Assembly: GCF_017315725.1 (NCBI RefSeq) | Contig: NZ_JAFLRG010000002.1 | Location: 1,116,001 to 1,180,000 of the forward strand | Source of the DNA: Trinickia acidisoli | Lineage (GTDB): Bacteria; Pseudomonadota; Gammaproteobacteria; Burkholderiales; Burkholderiaceae | Length of the DNA: 64,000 nucleotides | Direction of reading: 5' to 3' | Part shown: piece after piece, positions 1-9,414 of the stretch | How the letters are laid out: every line of letters starts with the position of its first letter | Numbering within the stretch: the stretch's first letter is position 1 | Notes under the pieces: model-generated | What the model saw: the letters and a program-made list of their open reading frames with translations, nothing else | Database searches by the model: none | Told to the model about the DNA's origin: nothing | Translations under genes and position numbers: made by a program

Positions 1-46
1 GAGGGTTCGATGGCCTGCGACCGGGCGGTCAGGGGCAAGTGCAGCG

Positions 47-1483
47 CTACTCCCCCTTCGCATAGGGCACGAGCAGCACCACGCGTGTCCGCGGCGGCAC
101 GCGTCCGCTGCTGGCCTGATCGCCTCCATCCGAGCCCTCGATCCACGGCGCCACACCACCCGCCGGCGCCGCGGCGATCAGCACCGCGCGTTGCGACGGC
201 ACATCGACTCGCACGGTAGCCGGCGGGCCGCCGGCGAGCGCGAATCGCGTCGTCAGCACCACGTGCGGCAGATCCATCGCCCCCTCGACCGCAGGCGTCA
301 CATCGAGCGTCATACCACCCGGCACGTCGAGCAGCGAAGCATCGCTACCTGCCCCACCAACGCCGTCATCGGCCGCTGCGACGAGTTTCGCGGCGCGCGC
401 ATCGAGTTCGACCGCTGTCCCGTCCGCCGTCAACACATCACGCTGCAATTCCATGCGCGCCCGCCCTTCCGTCACGAACTCTTTCAACTGCGCCGCGAGA
501 GCCGCTCCATCGTCATCGCTATAGGCATAACGCGCGGCCGGCGGTGTACCCGGCACCGCATAGACGTCGGGTGCCGATCCATCCACTGCTCGCCACTGCA
601 ACGGCAATGCCGCCAACGCATCGGGATCGACGTCGGCGACGTAACCGACGATCCGTACGAGCGGCGGCTTCGTGTCGTAAGCACGCGCCATTTCGGCATC
701 GCCGTCGAGCCGTTCGGGTCGATCGCGTATCAAGATCGTATTGCGGTCGATGTCGGCTTCGACGATCGGCAAAGGCGCTTCGAATTCCAATGGCACGATG
801 CCGTCAGCAAATGGCTTCTGCCGATTCTGCGTGAATCGCTCGCGCAACCGCGTCGCCACGCCCGGCATCACCGACGGCACGCCACCTATCGTCTCGTGCC
901 GATCGCCCGCGCGCGCCGACTGCAGCGTCACGACACGCACCGCGGTACGGACACGCTCGCGTGCCGTTCGTTCCAATGCGCGCGCCGTCGCCTCGATGCG
1001 CGCCACGTACGCGGGCGGTCCGCTAACGACAATCGTGCGCGTCGCCTCGTCCACCTGTGGAGCGAAGCGCGGATCGCTCGCGCCGGTACTCGATAACTGC
1101 GCGAGCAGCGCATCAGCCGACGCGTAATTCAAGCGCATCGCCAGCGTGCGGCGATCGGCTTGCGGCGCAACGTGCAGCACCATACCGTCGTAATACCAAC
1201 TGACGCCGTACGTCGACGCCATCGCCGATAGAAATGCCTGCGGCGCCAAATCGAAGCGCCCCGTCACGCTGCCCATCACGTCGGGTGCCACGTCGATCTG
1301 CACGTGTGTTTGCGACGCAAGCGCCGACAATGCGTCCGCCAACGGCGCCGCGTTCGCCGTGTAATCGAATCGCTCGGTCTGCCACGGAATCGGCGCGCTT
1401 TGCGCAGCGCATGGCAGCGCTACCGTGCCAATACATAGGAGTGCGAAGCAATTGGATATTAGACGTCGGTTCATCGCATTCAT
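47..1483 (-). CDS. Degenerate HrcC/SctC-like secretin paralogue
   Basis: 478 residues, with a signal peptide (hydrophobic segment about residues 9-27, then CAAQS). The STN/N0 and N1 regions (about residues 33-190) follow those of the SctC-type secretin encoded at 3567-5414; both share 'WYYDG' and a 'GPPxYV' motif. The C-terminal third keeps only a shortened outline of a secretin beta domain: 'GGMTLDVTP' matches 'GVSLRVLP' in the paralogue, and the last strand 'RVVLLVPYAKGE' matches 'RLFLLTPRIIEP'. The usual VPVLSKIPLIG-type segment is missing. ATG start, 14 nt after the response-regulator stop, so probably the last gene of the pilus/kinase operon. A periplasmic or outer-membrane accessory role is inference; pore formation looks unlikely. 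Confidence 0.7.
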   Translation of the reverse strand: MNAMNRRLISNCFALLCIGTVALPCAAQSAPIPWQTERFDYTANAAPLADALSALASQTHVQIDVAPDVMGSVTGRFDLAPQAFLSAMASTYGVSWYYDGMVLHVAPQADRRTLAMRLNYASADALLAQLSSTGASDPRFAPQVDEATRTIVVSGPPAYVARIEATARALERTARERVRTAVRVVTLQSARAGDRHETIGGVPSVMPGVATRLRERFTQNRQKPFADGIVPLEFEAPLPIVEADIDRNTILIRDRPERLDGDAEMARAYDTKPPLVRIVGYVADVDPDALAALPLQWRAVDGSAPDVYAVPGTPPAARYAYSDDDGAALAAQLKEFVTEGRARMELQRDVLTADGTAVELDARAAKLVAAADDGVGGAGSDASLLDVPGGMTLDVTPAVEGAMDLPHVVLTTRFALAGGPPATVRVDVPSQRAVLIAAAPAGGVAPWIEGSDGGDQASSGRVPPRTRVVLLVPYAKGE

Positions 1484-1496
1484 CGCAACGCGACTC

Positions 1497-2333
1497 TCAA
1501 GAAGGTTTGCGGTTCGACCAGACCGATTCGAGCGAGGGCTCTTCGGAAGGGCTATAGGACGCGGCGGAAGGCGAGTCGGCAGGCGTGACTATCGCGCGCG
1601 ACTCCGAGTCCGCGGCACCCTCCTCGCTTGCATTCATATTGAGCCGATAGCCCGTTGCGTAGACGGATTGAATCGTCCAGCCGACACCGGCCGCCTTCAA
1701 GTTCGATCGCACACGGCTCACGTACATATCGACCGATCGGCTCTGCACGTTCGCATCCCATCCCCATACGACGCTGAGCAGGTCTTGCCGCTGCACGACC
1801 GTGCCCGCATGCGTCGCCAGGTGCCAAAGGATATCGAACTCCTTCGTACCGAGCGGATGCGCGGTACCGTTCGCGACGAGCGCCTGTTTGCCGCGGTCGA
1901 GCACGCATTCGCCGACGATCATCTTGCGTCCATCGACGTTCGTGCTGCTCGCGCGTCGCAAAACCGCCCGCATCCGTGCGAGCAACACAGTTCGATCGAC
2001 CGGCTTGACGAGAAAATCGTCGGCCCCCGTATCGAGAATCTTGGCGATATCGGCTTCCGACGAATGCACGGTCTGAAAAATCACGGGCACCGAAGAACGC
2101 GAACGCCCGCGCACGAACGAAAGTAGCTGCTCTCCGTTGACGCCGGGCACGTCCCAATCGAGCAACAGCAAATCGGCCCAGTGGTCAGATAAATAATTGC
2201 GCGCCTCCAAGCCATCGTGGAACGACGTGACTTGATAGCCCTCCGCCTTGAGCCACGCCACAAGCATCGCATGCTGCGCGGGGTCGTCTTCGACGACGAG
2301 CACGCGAACGGGTTTGCCTGCCGCCTGCATCAT
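1497..2333 (-). CDS. OmpR/PhoB-family response regulator
   Basis: 278 residues. The receiver domain (about 8-122) has the acidic pair E-D-D at 15-17, the phospho-acceptor Asp59 in 'LLLLDWD' and the conserved Lys110 in 'FLVKP'. A winged-helix DNA-binding domain follows (about 135-232, 'SVDMYVSRVR', 'GYRL'). A polar tail of about 40 residues comes after it. The ATG overlaps the stop of the upstream histidine kinase (ATGA arrangement), with GGAG about 9 nt upstream, so the pair is translationally coupled. Its place at the end of a pilus and secretin operon suggests control of that operon or of the nearby Hrp genes. By analogy, Ralstonia HrpG is an OmpR-type regulator that acts above HrpB, but the target here is inferred. 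Confidence 0.9.
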   Translation of the reverse strand: MMQAAGKPVRVLVVEDDPAQHAMLVAWLKAEGYQVTSFHDGLEARNYLSDHWADLLLLDWDVPGVNGEQLLSFVRGRSRSSVPVIFQTVHSSEADIAKILDTGADDFLVKPVDRTVLLARMRAVLRRASSTNVDGRKMIVGECVLDRGKQALVANGTAHPLGTKEFDILWHLATHAGTVVQRQDLLSVVWGWDANVQSRSVDMYVSRVRSNLKAAGVGWTIQSVYATGYRLNMNASEEGAADSESRAIVTPADSPSAASYSPSEEPSLESVWSNRKPS

Positions 2334-3508
2334 TTCAGTGCTCCGGCCGCAAATGCGCGCACCGAATCGCGCACGCTGGGCATGGCCGCGGCCGCGGGAT
2401 CGGCCGCGCGTTGCTGTTTGATCAGGCTCGGCAAGCGCATGATGAACGTCGTGCCGCCGTCCTCGTTGATTTCCGCATGGAGGGTGCCGCCATGCAGCGT
2501 GACGATGCGCGTGGCCAGCTTCAAGCCAAGGCCGAATCCTTTCGATGTCTTTTGCGAGAGTTCGTCGAAGGAGTCGATGCGCCCCTTCTGATGCAAACCC
2601 GGCAAACCGCCGGCCGCATCCTTGACGCCGATTTCGACGAGATCGTCTTGCTGCTTGAACATAATGGACACCGTCGCCCCGCCCGGCGAGGCTTGAATCG
2701 CATTGTCGATGAGGTTTTGCAATGCGCGCGCGATGAACGGACGCAGGCCATTGACCCAAGCCGGCCGGCCGTCCGGTAGCCACAACCGCAACGACACGCC
2801 GCGATAGACTGCCGCCACTTCGAGTTGCGGCACGAGTTCGCGCAGCGTCGTGCGCAAGTCGAAGCGAGAAAAATCGCGGCGCTCCAGATTGCCGACGACC
2901 GAGGAAAACAAGAAGTTTTCGCCGAGACCGAGCGCATAACGGGCCAACTCGCCGATCTGCCGCATCCCCCCGCACTGCGCGAAAGTGGCGGCATCCATCT
3001 CCTGCAATTGGCTCAAAGCAACGATCGAATTGAGCGGCGAGCGTAAGTCATGCGATAGGAAGCGCAGCGATGCGATGCGCTCGTCGAGCGCTCGATGCAC
3101 GGGACTGATATCGACGACGGCTACCGATGCCGCGACGAAGTACGGATCGTCGTCGCTCATGCCTTCCTCGTGCTCGACACGCGTGAGCTTGAGCCAGCAC
3201 CATGCACCCTCGATCTCGACTTCACGGCCTTGTTCGAGTGCCGTATAGGGTTCGGCACCGTCACGCAAGCAAAAGCCGAATATCTGCTCCATCGGCGCGC
3301 CGATCGGAATCGGCATCCGCAGCATCGCGCAAGCGCGTGCGCTCGCGGCGACGACGCATCCGTCCGAGCCGAGGGCGATCGTCCCCCATGGCTGGCTGTC
3401 GAGCATCGACTGCAGCCGCTTTCTGTCGATATTTCTGTCGGCATTCCTATCGGCATCGTTGCCCTGCTCGCGCTGGGCGACGGATTGAATGTGTCGAAGG
3501 TTTTCCAT
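2330..3508 (-). CDS. Soluble sensor histidine kinase
   Basis: 392 residues and no membrane segment, so the kinase is predicted to be cytoplasmic. A PAS-like sensor region lies at about 28-135. The HisKA box 'SHDLRSPLNS' contains the phospho-acceptor His153. The HATPase domain has an N box ('NLIDNAIQAS'), a G1 box ('DAAGGLPG') and a G2 box ('GFGLGLKLA'). The ATG at 3508 has GAGGGA upstream; a longer reading to about 3550 lacks a good ribosome site. It lies 58 nt after the secretin gene and overlaps the response regulator start, so the two form a coupled two-component pair. The signal sensed is unknown; lack of a periplasmic domain argues against direct surface sensing. Confidence 0.88.
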   Translation of the reverse strand: MENLRHIQSVAQREQGNDADRNADRNIDRKRLQSMLDSQPWGTIALGSDGCVVAASARACAMLRMPIPIGAPMEQIFGFCLRDGAEPYTALEQGREVEIEGAWCWLKLTRVEHEEGMSDDDPYFVAASVAVVDISPVHRALDERIASLRFLSHDLRSPLNSIVALSQLQEMDAATFAQCGGMRQIGELARYALGLGENFLFSSVVGNLERRDFSRFDLRTTLRELVPQLEVAAVYRGVSLRLWLPDGRPAWVNGLRPFIARALQNLIDNAIQASPGGATVSIMFKQQDDLVEIGVKDAAGGLPGLHQKGRIDSFDELSQKTSKGFGLGLKLATRIVTLHGGTLHAEINEDGGTTFIMRLPSLIKQQRAADPAAAAMPSVRDSVRAFAAGALK

Positions 3509-3566
3509 GTTCGTCCCTCGCAAGATGCACCGCGTCATACGGCGCGTCATACGTTTAAGCGATTCG

Positions 3567-5414
3567 TCACGGTTCGATGATGCGCGGAGTCAGCAAAAAC
3601 AAGCGCTCCATATGGCTGTTGCTCGTGTTCGTGGTCTTGAACAAATTGCCGATCAGCGGGATCTTCGACAACACCGGCACACCCGTGAGTCCGTTCGAAC
3701 GGTTGTCGACGCGATAGCCGGCCACGAGTAGTGCCTGTCCCTGCTTGATGAATGCCGACGTATTGATGTCGGAACTCGTCACGACCGGCAAATTCGACAC
3801 GGTTTGCCCCGTGAATTCACCGTCTTCGATCGATACGTCGAGCTTGATTTGCGTCGAGCCGTTTTCGGTCACGACCATCGGCAGCACGCGCAGCGAGACG
3901 CCCGTCGACACCGAATAAAGATTGCCCCCCGTGTAGCCCGTGACAGGCACGAAGAACTGCGTCTTGTTCGCCATCACGGCTTCGAGATTGTTCAGCGTCG
4001 TGACCTTCGGGCTCGCATCGATCTTCGCTTGGTTCGTTTGCGTCAGCGCATCGATGCGGGTCATCACATAGCGGCCTGCGTCGCCCAGCACGGCGGCCAT
4101 CGACAAGCCCGTCGGCGAGACGGCTACCGGCGTTTGCAGCGAGCCGTTCAGCGTCGTGGTGCCGAAGGTCTGCGTGAGCGTGCCGTTGTAAGTGTTTTGC
4201 GGCAGCGTGCCCGAGCCCGTTTGAATGTCGACGTGGCTGTTGTGCGCCGACCAATCGACGCCGAGTTGCTGCAACGCGTTGTCGTCGATTTCGATGATGT
4301 GCGCTTCGATCTCGATCAATTGCGGCTTGACGTCGAGACGCTTGAGCACGTCGGGATACTGGAACATGCGGTCGGGCGTATCGCGTACGAGCACCGAGTT
4401 CGTGCGCGGGTCGGCCTGGATGACGGGCAACTCGTCGTCCTTCGGGTCCCCGCTCGAATCGTCGCCACCCGAGCCGCCATTGTTCGTCGCTTGCGCAACG
4501 GCCGACGACGGCTTGCCCGACAATCCCGCGAGCGGTCCGCCGCCCTGCGTCGGCGGCAACGGGGGCATGCCCGCCGTGCCCGTGCCGCTATTGGGGTACC
4601 CGCCCGAGCTCGAGCCCGAGACGTCGTTCATCGGCTTCGACTTCATGATGCCGGCCGCAGCGGTCGCCACGCCTGCGGCGGCACCCGCGCCCGATTGATT
4701 CGGGTGATACATGCTGTTGAGCAACGAGGCAACGCCCGCGAGCGTCACGGCCTGTCCATCGACGTCGACCGTGCGGTCGGTGGCCCACGCGTGATGCAAT
4801 GGAAACACGCGGATTTCGGTGCCGCTCCGATGCGACGCGTTGTGATCGATGCGATCGGCCACGTTCGACACCATTTGCACGTAGCCGGGCGGCCCGTTGA
4901 CGATGACCGAGCCTTGCGAGTCGTCGTAGATCAACGGGAAACGTTTATCGGCCACGCCGAGCTGTTCGAGCGTGCGCCGCAGTTGCTCGGCCGAGGCACT
5001 GTCCAGATGTATCAGCGTGCTCTTCATCTCGGCCGGCGTGACGATATCGAGCACCTCGCCGTCGTAATACCAGACGAAGCCGAACGTGGCGGCAAGCGTG
5101 TCGAGGAACCGCTGCGGCGGCATATTGAATCGGCCGCTGACGGTGCCCGACACCTCGTTGCCGATATTGGCCGGAATGCCTTGGCTCGCGGCGAGATCGC
5201 GCAGAACGTCCTTGACGTCCTTGCCTTCCGTCGAATAAGTGACGCTGTTCGTTTTCCAGTGCACGGTCGCGGCCGATGCGCCGGGTCCGATCAGCATCAG
5301 CGCGAGGCCGAGCACCGCGAGCGAAGCGATGCGCCGATGACGATACCGCGTCGGGCGATGACGATCGTGTTGACGGTGATTACGCACGCTTTGACTCTCC
5401 GTTTGACGCGACAT
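3567..5414 (-). CDS. HrcC/SctC-type outer-membrane secretin
   Basis: 615 residues. A long basic N-terminal region (about 28 residues) precedes a hydrophobic signal segment ending 'GASA'. The STN/N0 domain ('VLRDLAASQG', 'FVWYYDGEVLDIV') and N1 domain ('GPPGYVQMV', 'RVFPLHHAWA') are typical of type III secretion secretins (SctC/HrcC). A Gly/Ser/Pro-rich insert, an N3-like domain and a full secretin beta domain ending 'PVLSKIPLIGNLFK...LTPRIIEP' follow. Start ATG 5414 lies 2 nt past the pilV stop; no strong Shine-Dalgarno is visible, so translation may depend on pilV. No lipobox, unlike PilN in the same operon. It would form an outer-membrane ring, either for a T3SS or as part of this pilus. 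Family call is strong; the partner machine is unresolved. Confidence 0.85.
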   Translation of the reverse strand: MSRQTESQSVRNHRQHDRHRPTRYRHRRIASLAVLGLALMLIGPGASAATVHWKTNSVTYSTEGKDVKDVLRDLAASQGIPANIGNEVSGTVSGRFNMPPQRFLDTLAATFGFVWYYDGEVLDIVTPAEMKSTLIHLDSASAEQLRRTLEQLGVADKRFPLIYDDSQGSVIVNGPPGYVQMVSNVADRIDHNASHRSGTEIRVFPLHHAWATDRTVDVDGQAVTLAGVASLLNSMYHPNQSGAGAAAGVATAAAGIMKSKPMNDVSGSSSGGYPNSGTGTAGMPPLPPTQGGGPLAGLSGKPSSAVAQATNNGGSGGDDSSGDPKDDELPVIQADPRTNSVLVRDTPDRMFQYPDVLKRLDVKPQLIEIEAHIIEIDDNALQQLGVDWSAHNSHVDIQTGSGTLPQNTYNGTLTQTFGTTTLNGSLQTPVAVSPTGLSMAAVLGDAGRYVMTRIDALTQTNQAKIDASPKVTTLNNLEAVMANKTQFFVPVTGYTGGNLYSVSTGVSLRVLPMVVTENGSTQIKLDVSIEDGEFTGQTVSNLPVVTSSDINTSAFIKQGQALLVAGYRVDNRSNGLTGVPVLSKIPLIGNLFKTTNTSNSHMERLFLLTPRIIEP

Positions 5415-5416
5415 AT

Positions 5417-7150
5417 TCAATAGAAAGAATTGATCGTCCAGCCCGCCACGACCGGTGACGTTGGCACGACGTTGCCGGACGGGCCGCAGTAGTCCGTCGT
5501 ATAGGGTGTCTTCAAGCCGTTGTAGTTGGCCCAGTCGGTCTCGACCACGACGTTGTAGCCGCTGTTGTTCGGCGAGGCCGATTGCAGGAGATTGGCGTTG
5601 ATGCCGGCCGCGTCGTCGGTGATCGTCGGCGACTGTGCTTCGTTGCGGCCGATGAGCGCGCCGGTGTCGTTGTTGTAGATCGATACGTAAACGGCAACCT
5701 GGCCTTGATTGTTGAAATTGATGTTGCCGTTGACGCATTGTTCGTCGTACATGTGCGCCCAGACGGCTGCCGCGATGATGCCGGGCTTCGAAAGCTGAAC
5801 CGTGCGCGTTTCCGTGTAGCTGTAGCTGCCGGTGCCCGCGTCGTATCCGGGGTTGCCGCTCGCGCTCGGGTAGGTCCCGCTATACGAGTAAGGGCACGAG
5901 TAGTCCGTGGCGCCCGGACTGCCCATGATGATCACGCACCCGACGTCGCTGCCGCCCGGGTTGATCTGCGATTGGTTTTGCCATGTGCCGTTTTGGCAGG
6001 ACAGGACGTTTCCCGATGCATCCATCGAGATTTGCCCCGCACCCGTGATGAACTGAGAGTCGTCGGGACACCCCGAATTGATCGTGTTCGTCTGCGTCAA
6101 ATCGAGCCGCGACGCGGCCATGAGCGCGTTGCCGATGATCAGGTTGCCGTTGTTGTCGACGACAAGCGAATGCCATACCCCGCCGACGTACTCGTATGGC
6201 ACACCGGTTTGCAGCACCAACGCGACGTCGCCCTGCTGAGGCGTGCTCAGCGCATTGAGATCGGCTTGCGTCGCCACGGGATCTCGCCAGTACGATGAGC
6301 CCGCGAACTGCCAACTACCGCTCGATTCGCACTGAAGCACGCGGCCGTTGGCATCGGCCGTGATCTTGCCGATCGAATTCGCGAGGCCCAGCGAACAGTC
6401 GTTGTCCGATGTATTTTCGACGTGCGTAACCGTATCGTGCAGATAAAGCGGCGCATGCATGGCGTTCGCATCGGTATAGCCGGGTACGCGCACGCGATAG
6501 AGAAAATCGGCGTTTTCATTTGCGGGGGCGCTCGTGAACACTTCGCTGACGAGGTGGCCCGCACCCGTCGCCGTGCCGCTGCAGCTCGCGCCCGTTCCGT
6601 TAGGACTGCCAACGATCCATGCGCCATATGCGCCGTATGCCGCGCCATTATTAGCCGCGCCCGAAGCCGTCTTCGAAGGAATCGAGCCGCCGCCCTGCCC
6701 CGCATTTGCCGCGATGTATCCAAGTTCGAGATCGGGAATCGTCTGCCCGCCCTCGGTCACGAGCAGCGCATCGATTCCGCCGCTCGCCGGGGCGGTAATC
6801 AGCAAACACGGCGACTGACTGTAGGCGTTCCGCCATTGTATGCTCACGGGCAGGAAGCTGGCCAATTGCAGCGCGGTGCCGCTTGCGTGCAGCGGCACGA
6901 CCACGGGGTTCGTCGGCGTCGCCTCGGAGGCCAGCGTCGCGTAGTTCGCCTGCACGAGCTGCCCCGCCGCGGTCGCGAGTTGCGACTGATATTGCGCGGC
7001 TTGCTGATCGCGAATGTTCTGCATCGACGTGTTGATGAGCATCGACAAGCCGATGAACATCAACGCTGCGATGAACAATGCGGCAAGCGCCTCGACGAGC
7101 GTGGCGCCGCGTTGACGAACACGTGAGCGATAAGCCGGCGAGCGGTGCAT
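5417..7150 (-). CDS. pilV: PilV-type minor pilin / tip adhesin
   Basis: 577 residues. The N-terminus is a type IV prepilin leader, cleaved after Gly15 (RQRG|ATLVE, Glu at +5), followed by a hydrophobic helix. This resembles PilV of the R64/ColIb thin pilus, a tip adhesin that selects recipient cells. The C-terminal half has two PilV-style repeats (around 'ITADANGRVLQC' and 'ISMDASGNVLSC'), then a unique region that could be the receptor-binding tip. Good ribosome site (GGGAGGG) before ATG 7150. The ORF ends in its own stop just before the secretin gene. No shufflon repeats or rci recombinase are seen, so the tip looks fixed. Confidence 0.85.
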   Translation of the reverse strand: MHRSPAYRSRVRQRGATLVEALAALFIAALMFIGLSMLINTSMQNIRDQQAAQYQSQLATAAGQLVQANYATLASEATPTNPVVVPLHASGTALQLASFLPVSIQWRNAYSQSPCLLITAPASGGIDALLVTEGGQTIPDLELGYIAANAGQGGGSIPSKTASGAANNGAAYGAYGAWIVGSPNGTGASCSGTATGAGHLVSEVFTSAPANENADFLYRVRVPGYTDANAMHAPLYLHDTVTHVENTSDNDCSLGLANSIGKITADANGRVLQCESSGSWQFAGSSYWRDPVATQADLNALSTPQQGDVALVLQTGVPYEYVGGVWHSLVVDNNGNLIIGNALMAASRLDLTQTNTINSGCPDDSQFITGAGQISMDASGNVLSCQNGTWQNQSQINPGGSDVGCVIIMGSPGATDYSCPYSYSGTYPSASGNPGYDAGTGSYSYTETRTVQLSKPGIIAAAVWAHMYDEQCVNGNINFNNQGQVAVYVSIYNNDTGALIGRNEAQSPTITDDAAGINANLLQSASPNNSGYNVVVETDWANYNGLKTPYTTDYCGPSGNVVPTSPVVAGWTINSFY

Positions 7151-7166
7151 CGAATCGACCCTCCCC

Positions 7167-7634
7167 TTAGCTCGGATTGACCTGCGCCAGCCAAACGGGG
7201 CTGCCGTTCGGAATGGCGCTCGCGATGCCGGATGGCAACGTGACGGCGATCGTTGGATCCGTCGGCGGCACTTCGCTGCCGTTCAAGGCTCGCCCTGCTA
7301 AGACCGACCCTTGCGCGAGTTCCGACATATCAACGACGAGTTGCGGCGACACCGCGCTCGTCGTATAGACCACCACCATGCCGTTTTGCACATAACCCTG
7401 CCACATCGCGTTCGGCGTGTAATTCGCCGTGGGCGTCAATTGATTCGTCTGCACGGCTCCTTGAAACGAAGGATTGGCGAGAACATAGGCGATCACCGTT
7501 TGCCGATAGGCCGCCAGATTCAACGCGAGCGCCTGCGTCGACGTCGTCGAGACGACGTTCATTTGCTCGTCGGCAAACGTCTCGTAGCCGGCGATCAACA
7601 TCGCAAACACCGCGAAAATGGCGATCACTAACAC
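7167..7634 (-). CDS. pilM: PilM-type type IVb pilus protein
   Basis: 155 residues. A GTG start is chosen because GGAG sits about 7 nt upstream. One N-terminal membrane helix (about residues 2-17) is followed by a periplasmic domain, matching the size and topology of R64 PilM, a small inner-membrane or periplasmic pilus assembly protein. It lies between the major prepilin pilS and the tip pilin pilV, spaced 76 and 16 nt, in the same leftward operon. In R64, pilM precedes pilN, so gene order is rearranged here. The exact role in assembly is not established for the family. Confidence 0.7.
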   Translation of the reverse strand: MLVIAIFAVFAMLIAGYETFADEQMNVVSTTSTQALALNLAAYRQTVIAYVLANPSFQGAVQTNQLTPTANYTPNAMWQGYVQNGMVVVYTTSAVSPQLVVDMSELAQGSVLAGRALNGSEVPPTDPTIAVTLPSGIASAIPNGSPVWLAQVNPS

Positions 7635-7710
7635 GCTTTTCTCCGTAACGAGGGTGAGCAGGGCCCGCCGGCCGCCGGGCCGGAAAAATAAGTAGTCCTA
7701 AGGATGGTGG

Positions 7711-8250
7711 CTAGTTAGAAATCCAAATGACCTTCCCGGCAGTCGTTCCGCAAGCCGTCTTAGCGGTGGCAGGACTGATCGGAGGTGGATACGGCGTGTT
7801 ATCGCCGGGCCCGGTCACCGAAATCCAGCCCGTGGTCGTCGACGTCAACGCATTGACGCACACATCCACAGGAACGGCCGTGTACGTGATGTCGAATTCG
7901 GTATTGGTGGTTGCATCCGGCGCAACGGTAACCGCACCTCCCCATGCATTCGAAACCGTGGTATCGGTCGTACTCAGCGTCTGCGGAAAACCCTTCGCGC
8001 TAATGAGCGTCGCCGTGAAATCAGCGGCGCCATAGTTACCTTGAGTCGTCATGAACAGCTTGCGCGACGCCGTTTGAATCGCCGAAAGCTCGGAGTTCAA
8101 CTCATTGGAGTTCGCGCTACTGAACGCCGTGTTGAGCAATGCGATGGCGCCGATCACGACGATCGCGGCGATACCCAGATAAGCGATGCCTTCCAGCAGC
8201 GAGGCGCCCTTTTGCAAACGGCGCGGCGTCGAATAGTGATGTTTCGTCAT
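7711..8250 (-). CDS. pilS: PilS-type major prepilin (type IVb)
   Basis: 179 residues. The 15-residue leader is cleaved after Gly15 (RLQKG|ASLLE) with Glu at +5, then a hydrophobic helix (about 16-42) that packs the pilus core. The mature N-terminal residue would be Ala, not Phe, which fits type IVb rather than type IVa pilins. Two Cys residues in the C-terminal half (in 'DVCVN' and 'KTACG') could form the D-loop disulfide. ATG 8250 is chosen over an upstream TTG because GGGGATC precedes it. It is the likely filament subunit, processed by a prepilin peptidase that is not in this window. Confidence 0.9.
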   Translation of the reverse strand: MTKHHYSTPRRLQKGASLLEGIAYLGIAAIVVIGAIALLNTAFSSANSNELNSELSAIQTASRKLFMTTQGNYGAADFTATLISAKGFPQTLSTTDTTVSNAWGGAVTVAPDATTNTEFDITYTAVPVDVCVNALTSTTTGWISVTGPGDNTPYPPPISPATAKTACGTTAGKVIWISN

Positions 8251-8304
8251 TTTGATCCCCAATTCATAAAAGACCGCTACACCATTGATCCCCGAAGTAC
8301 CGCA

Positions 8305-9414
8305 TCAGCGCATCGAGCGCGTGACAGCGGCGATCTCCTGCTGAATCCCGAAAAACCCGGTAATGAGCCATGCGATGACGAGCGCGAGAACGATGATCGC
8401 CGCACCGTTCAACACATGCATCTGCACGGAAATCGTCTCCACCCCCTCCTCCAACCACTCTTCGGCGATCGTCTTCAACGCATCGGCAAATCCGCCGTAC
8501 TCGGAGTAGACGCACAAGTCGTCGACGATCTCTTGCGACGGAAACCGATAGCCCGCGTTGCGCATCGCCTCGCCTGCATTGAGCCCCGACTTCACGCCGA
8601 ACAACGTGTCGTCGATCCGCGCGCGCAGCCAAGGCCGTGCGTTCGTGCCAAGCCGTATCAGCGACTTCTCGACCGTGAAGCCCGACGCTTGCAACGACGC
8701 GAACGCCATCAAAAACCCGCTGCCGACGACGAGCCGATAAATCGAGTAAGGCGGCATGCGATCGAGCATCGTGCGCACACGCCCGTTCCAATACGGCATC
8801 GACCAACCGACGATCGCGATGAAGAGCCCGAAGACGATCAAGCAGAGCCACAACCAATGCTCGACGAAGCCCGACATCAGATAGAGCGAACGGGCGGCGC
8901 CGTGCCAATCGGCAGGATTTGCGAATTGCTCGAAGCGAGGAATGACACGCGTGCCGAACAAGTAGACGTAGCAGACGATCATCGCGAGCACCATCACCGG
9001 ATAGGCGATGCCGCCGAGGATCGACGAGCGGATCTTGCGGCTCGACTGCACGACGCCGGCCACCGAGATCAGCGCTGTCTCGATCCGCCCGGCTTGTTCG
9101 CCGGCCAAGATGATCAGTTGCTCCGATTCGGGCACCCAGCCCGCCATGCCCTCGGCGAGCATGCCCCCGTTCTGCACCGCGTGGCGCCAATCGCCGAGCA
9201 CGATCGCCATCGCCTCTTTCGGCTTGCGTCCGCCCTGCGACGCGCGCGATTCGAGTTCTTCTAGCACTTTCAACAGCGGCAGCCCGTTCGACAACATCTT
9301 GCTGATCTTGCGATAGAGGCGTAGCCGCTCGTTCGTCGTCAGTTGCAGCTTCGCGAACGCGCGATTGAAATCGGGCAGCACGGCAGGCCAGTGCACGACA
9401 TCAAGCCACGCCAT
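8305..9414 (-). CDS. pilR: PilR: type IVb pilus inner-membrane platform (GspF family)
   Basis: 369 residues with two GspF (T2SSF) domains and three to four hydrophobic segments, including a long one near the C-terminus ('IIVLALVIAWLITGFFG'). It is the inner-membrane platform that couples the PilQ motor to pilin insertion. The start ATG 9414 overlaps the pilQ stop by 14 nt, with GGAG six bases upstream, so the two are translationally coupled as in other GspE-GspF pairs. PilS follows 54 nt downstream, suiting high prepilin output. Confidence 0.9.
   Translation of the reverse strand: MAWLDVVHWPAVLPDFNRAFAKLQLTTNERLRLYRKISKMLSNGLPLLKVLEELESRASQGGRKPKEAMAIVLGDWRHAVQNGGMLAEGMAGWVPESEQLIILAGEQAGRIETALISVAGVVQSSRKIRSSILGGIAYPVMVLAMIVCYVYLFGTRVIPRFEQFANPADWHGAARSLYLMSGFVEHWLWLCLIVFGLFIAIVGWSMPYWNGRVRTMLDRMPPYSIYRLVVGSGFLMAFASLQASGFTVEKSLIRLGTNARPWLRARIDDTLFGVKSGLNAGEAMRNAGYRFPSQEIVDDLCVYSEYGGFADALKTIAEEWLEEGVETISVQMHVLNGAAIIVLALVIAWLITGFFGIQQEIAAVTRSMR

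Noticed and set aside
3804..5423. Long plus-strand open frame opposite the secretin gene
   Set aside because: Arg/His-rich shadow of the secretin; no ribosome site or recognisable motif. High GC creates such frames throughout the window (also 9929-11179, 13502-14518, 47968-49269).
8909..8925. GTGCCAATCGG, similar to the start of R64 shufflon sfx repeats
   Set aside because: Single copy inside pilR, far from the pilV tip; no second copy near 5417 and no rci-like recombinase.
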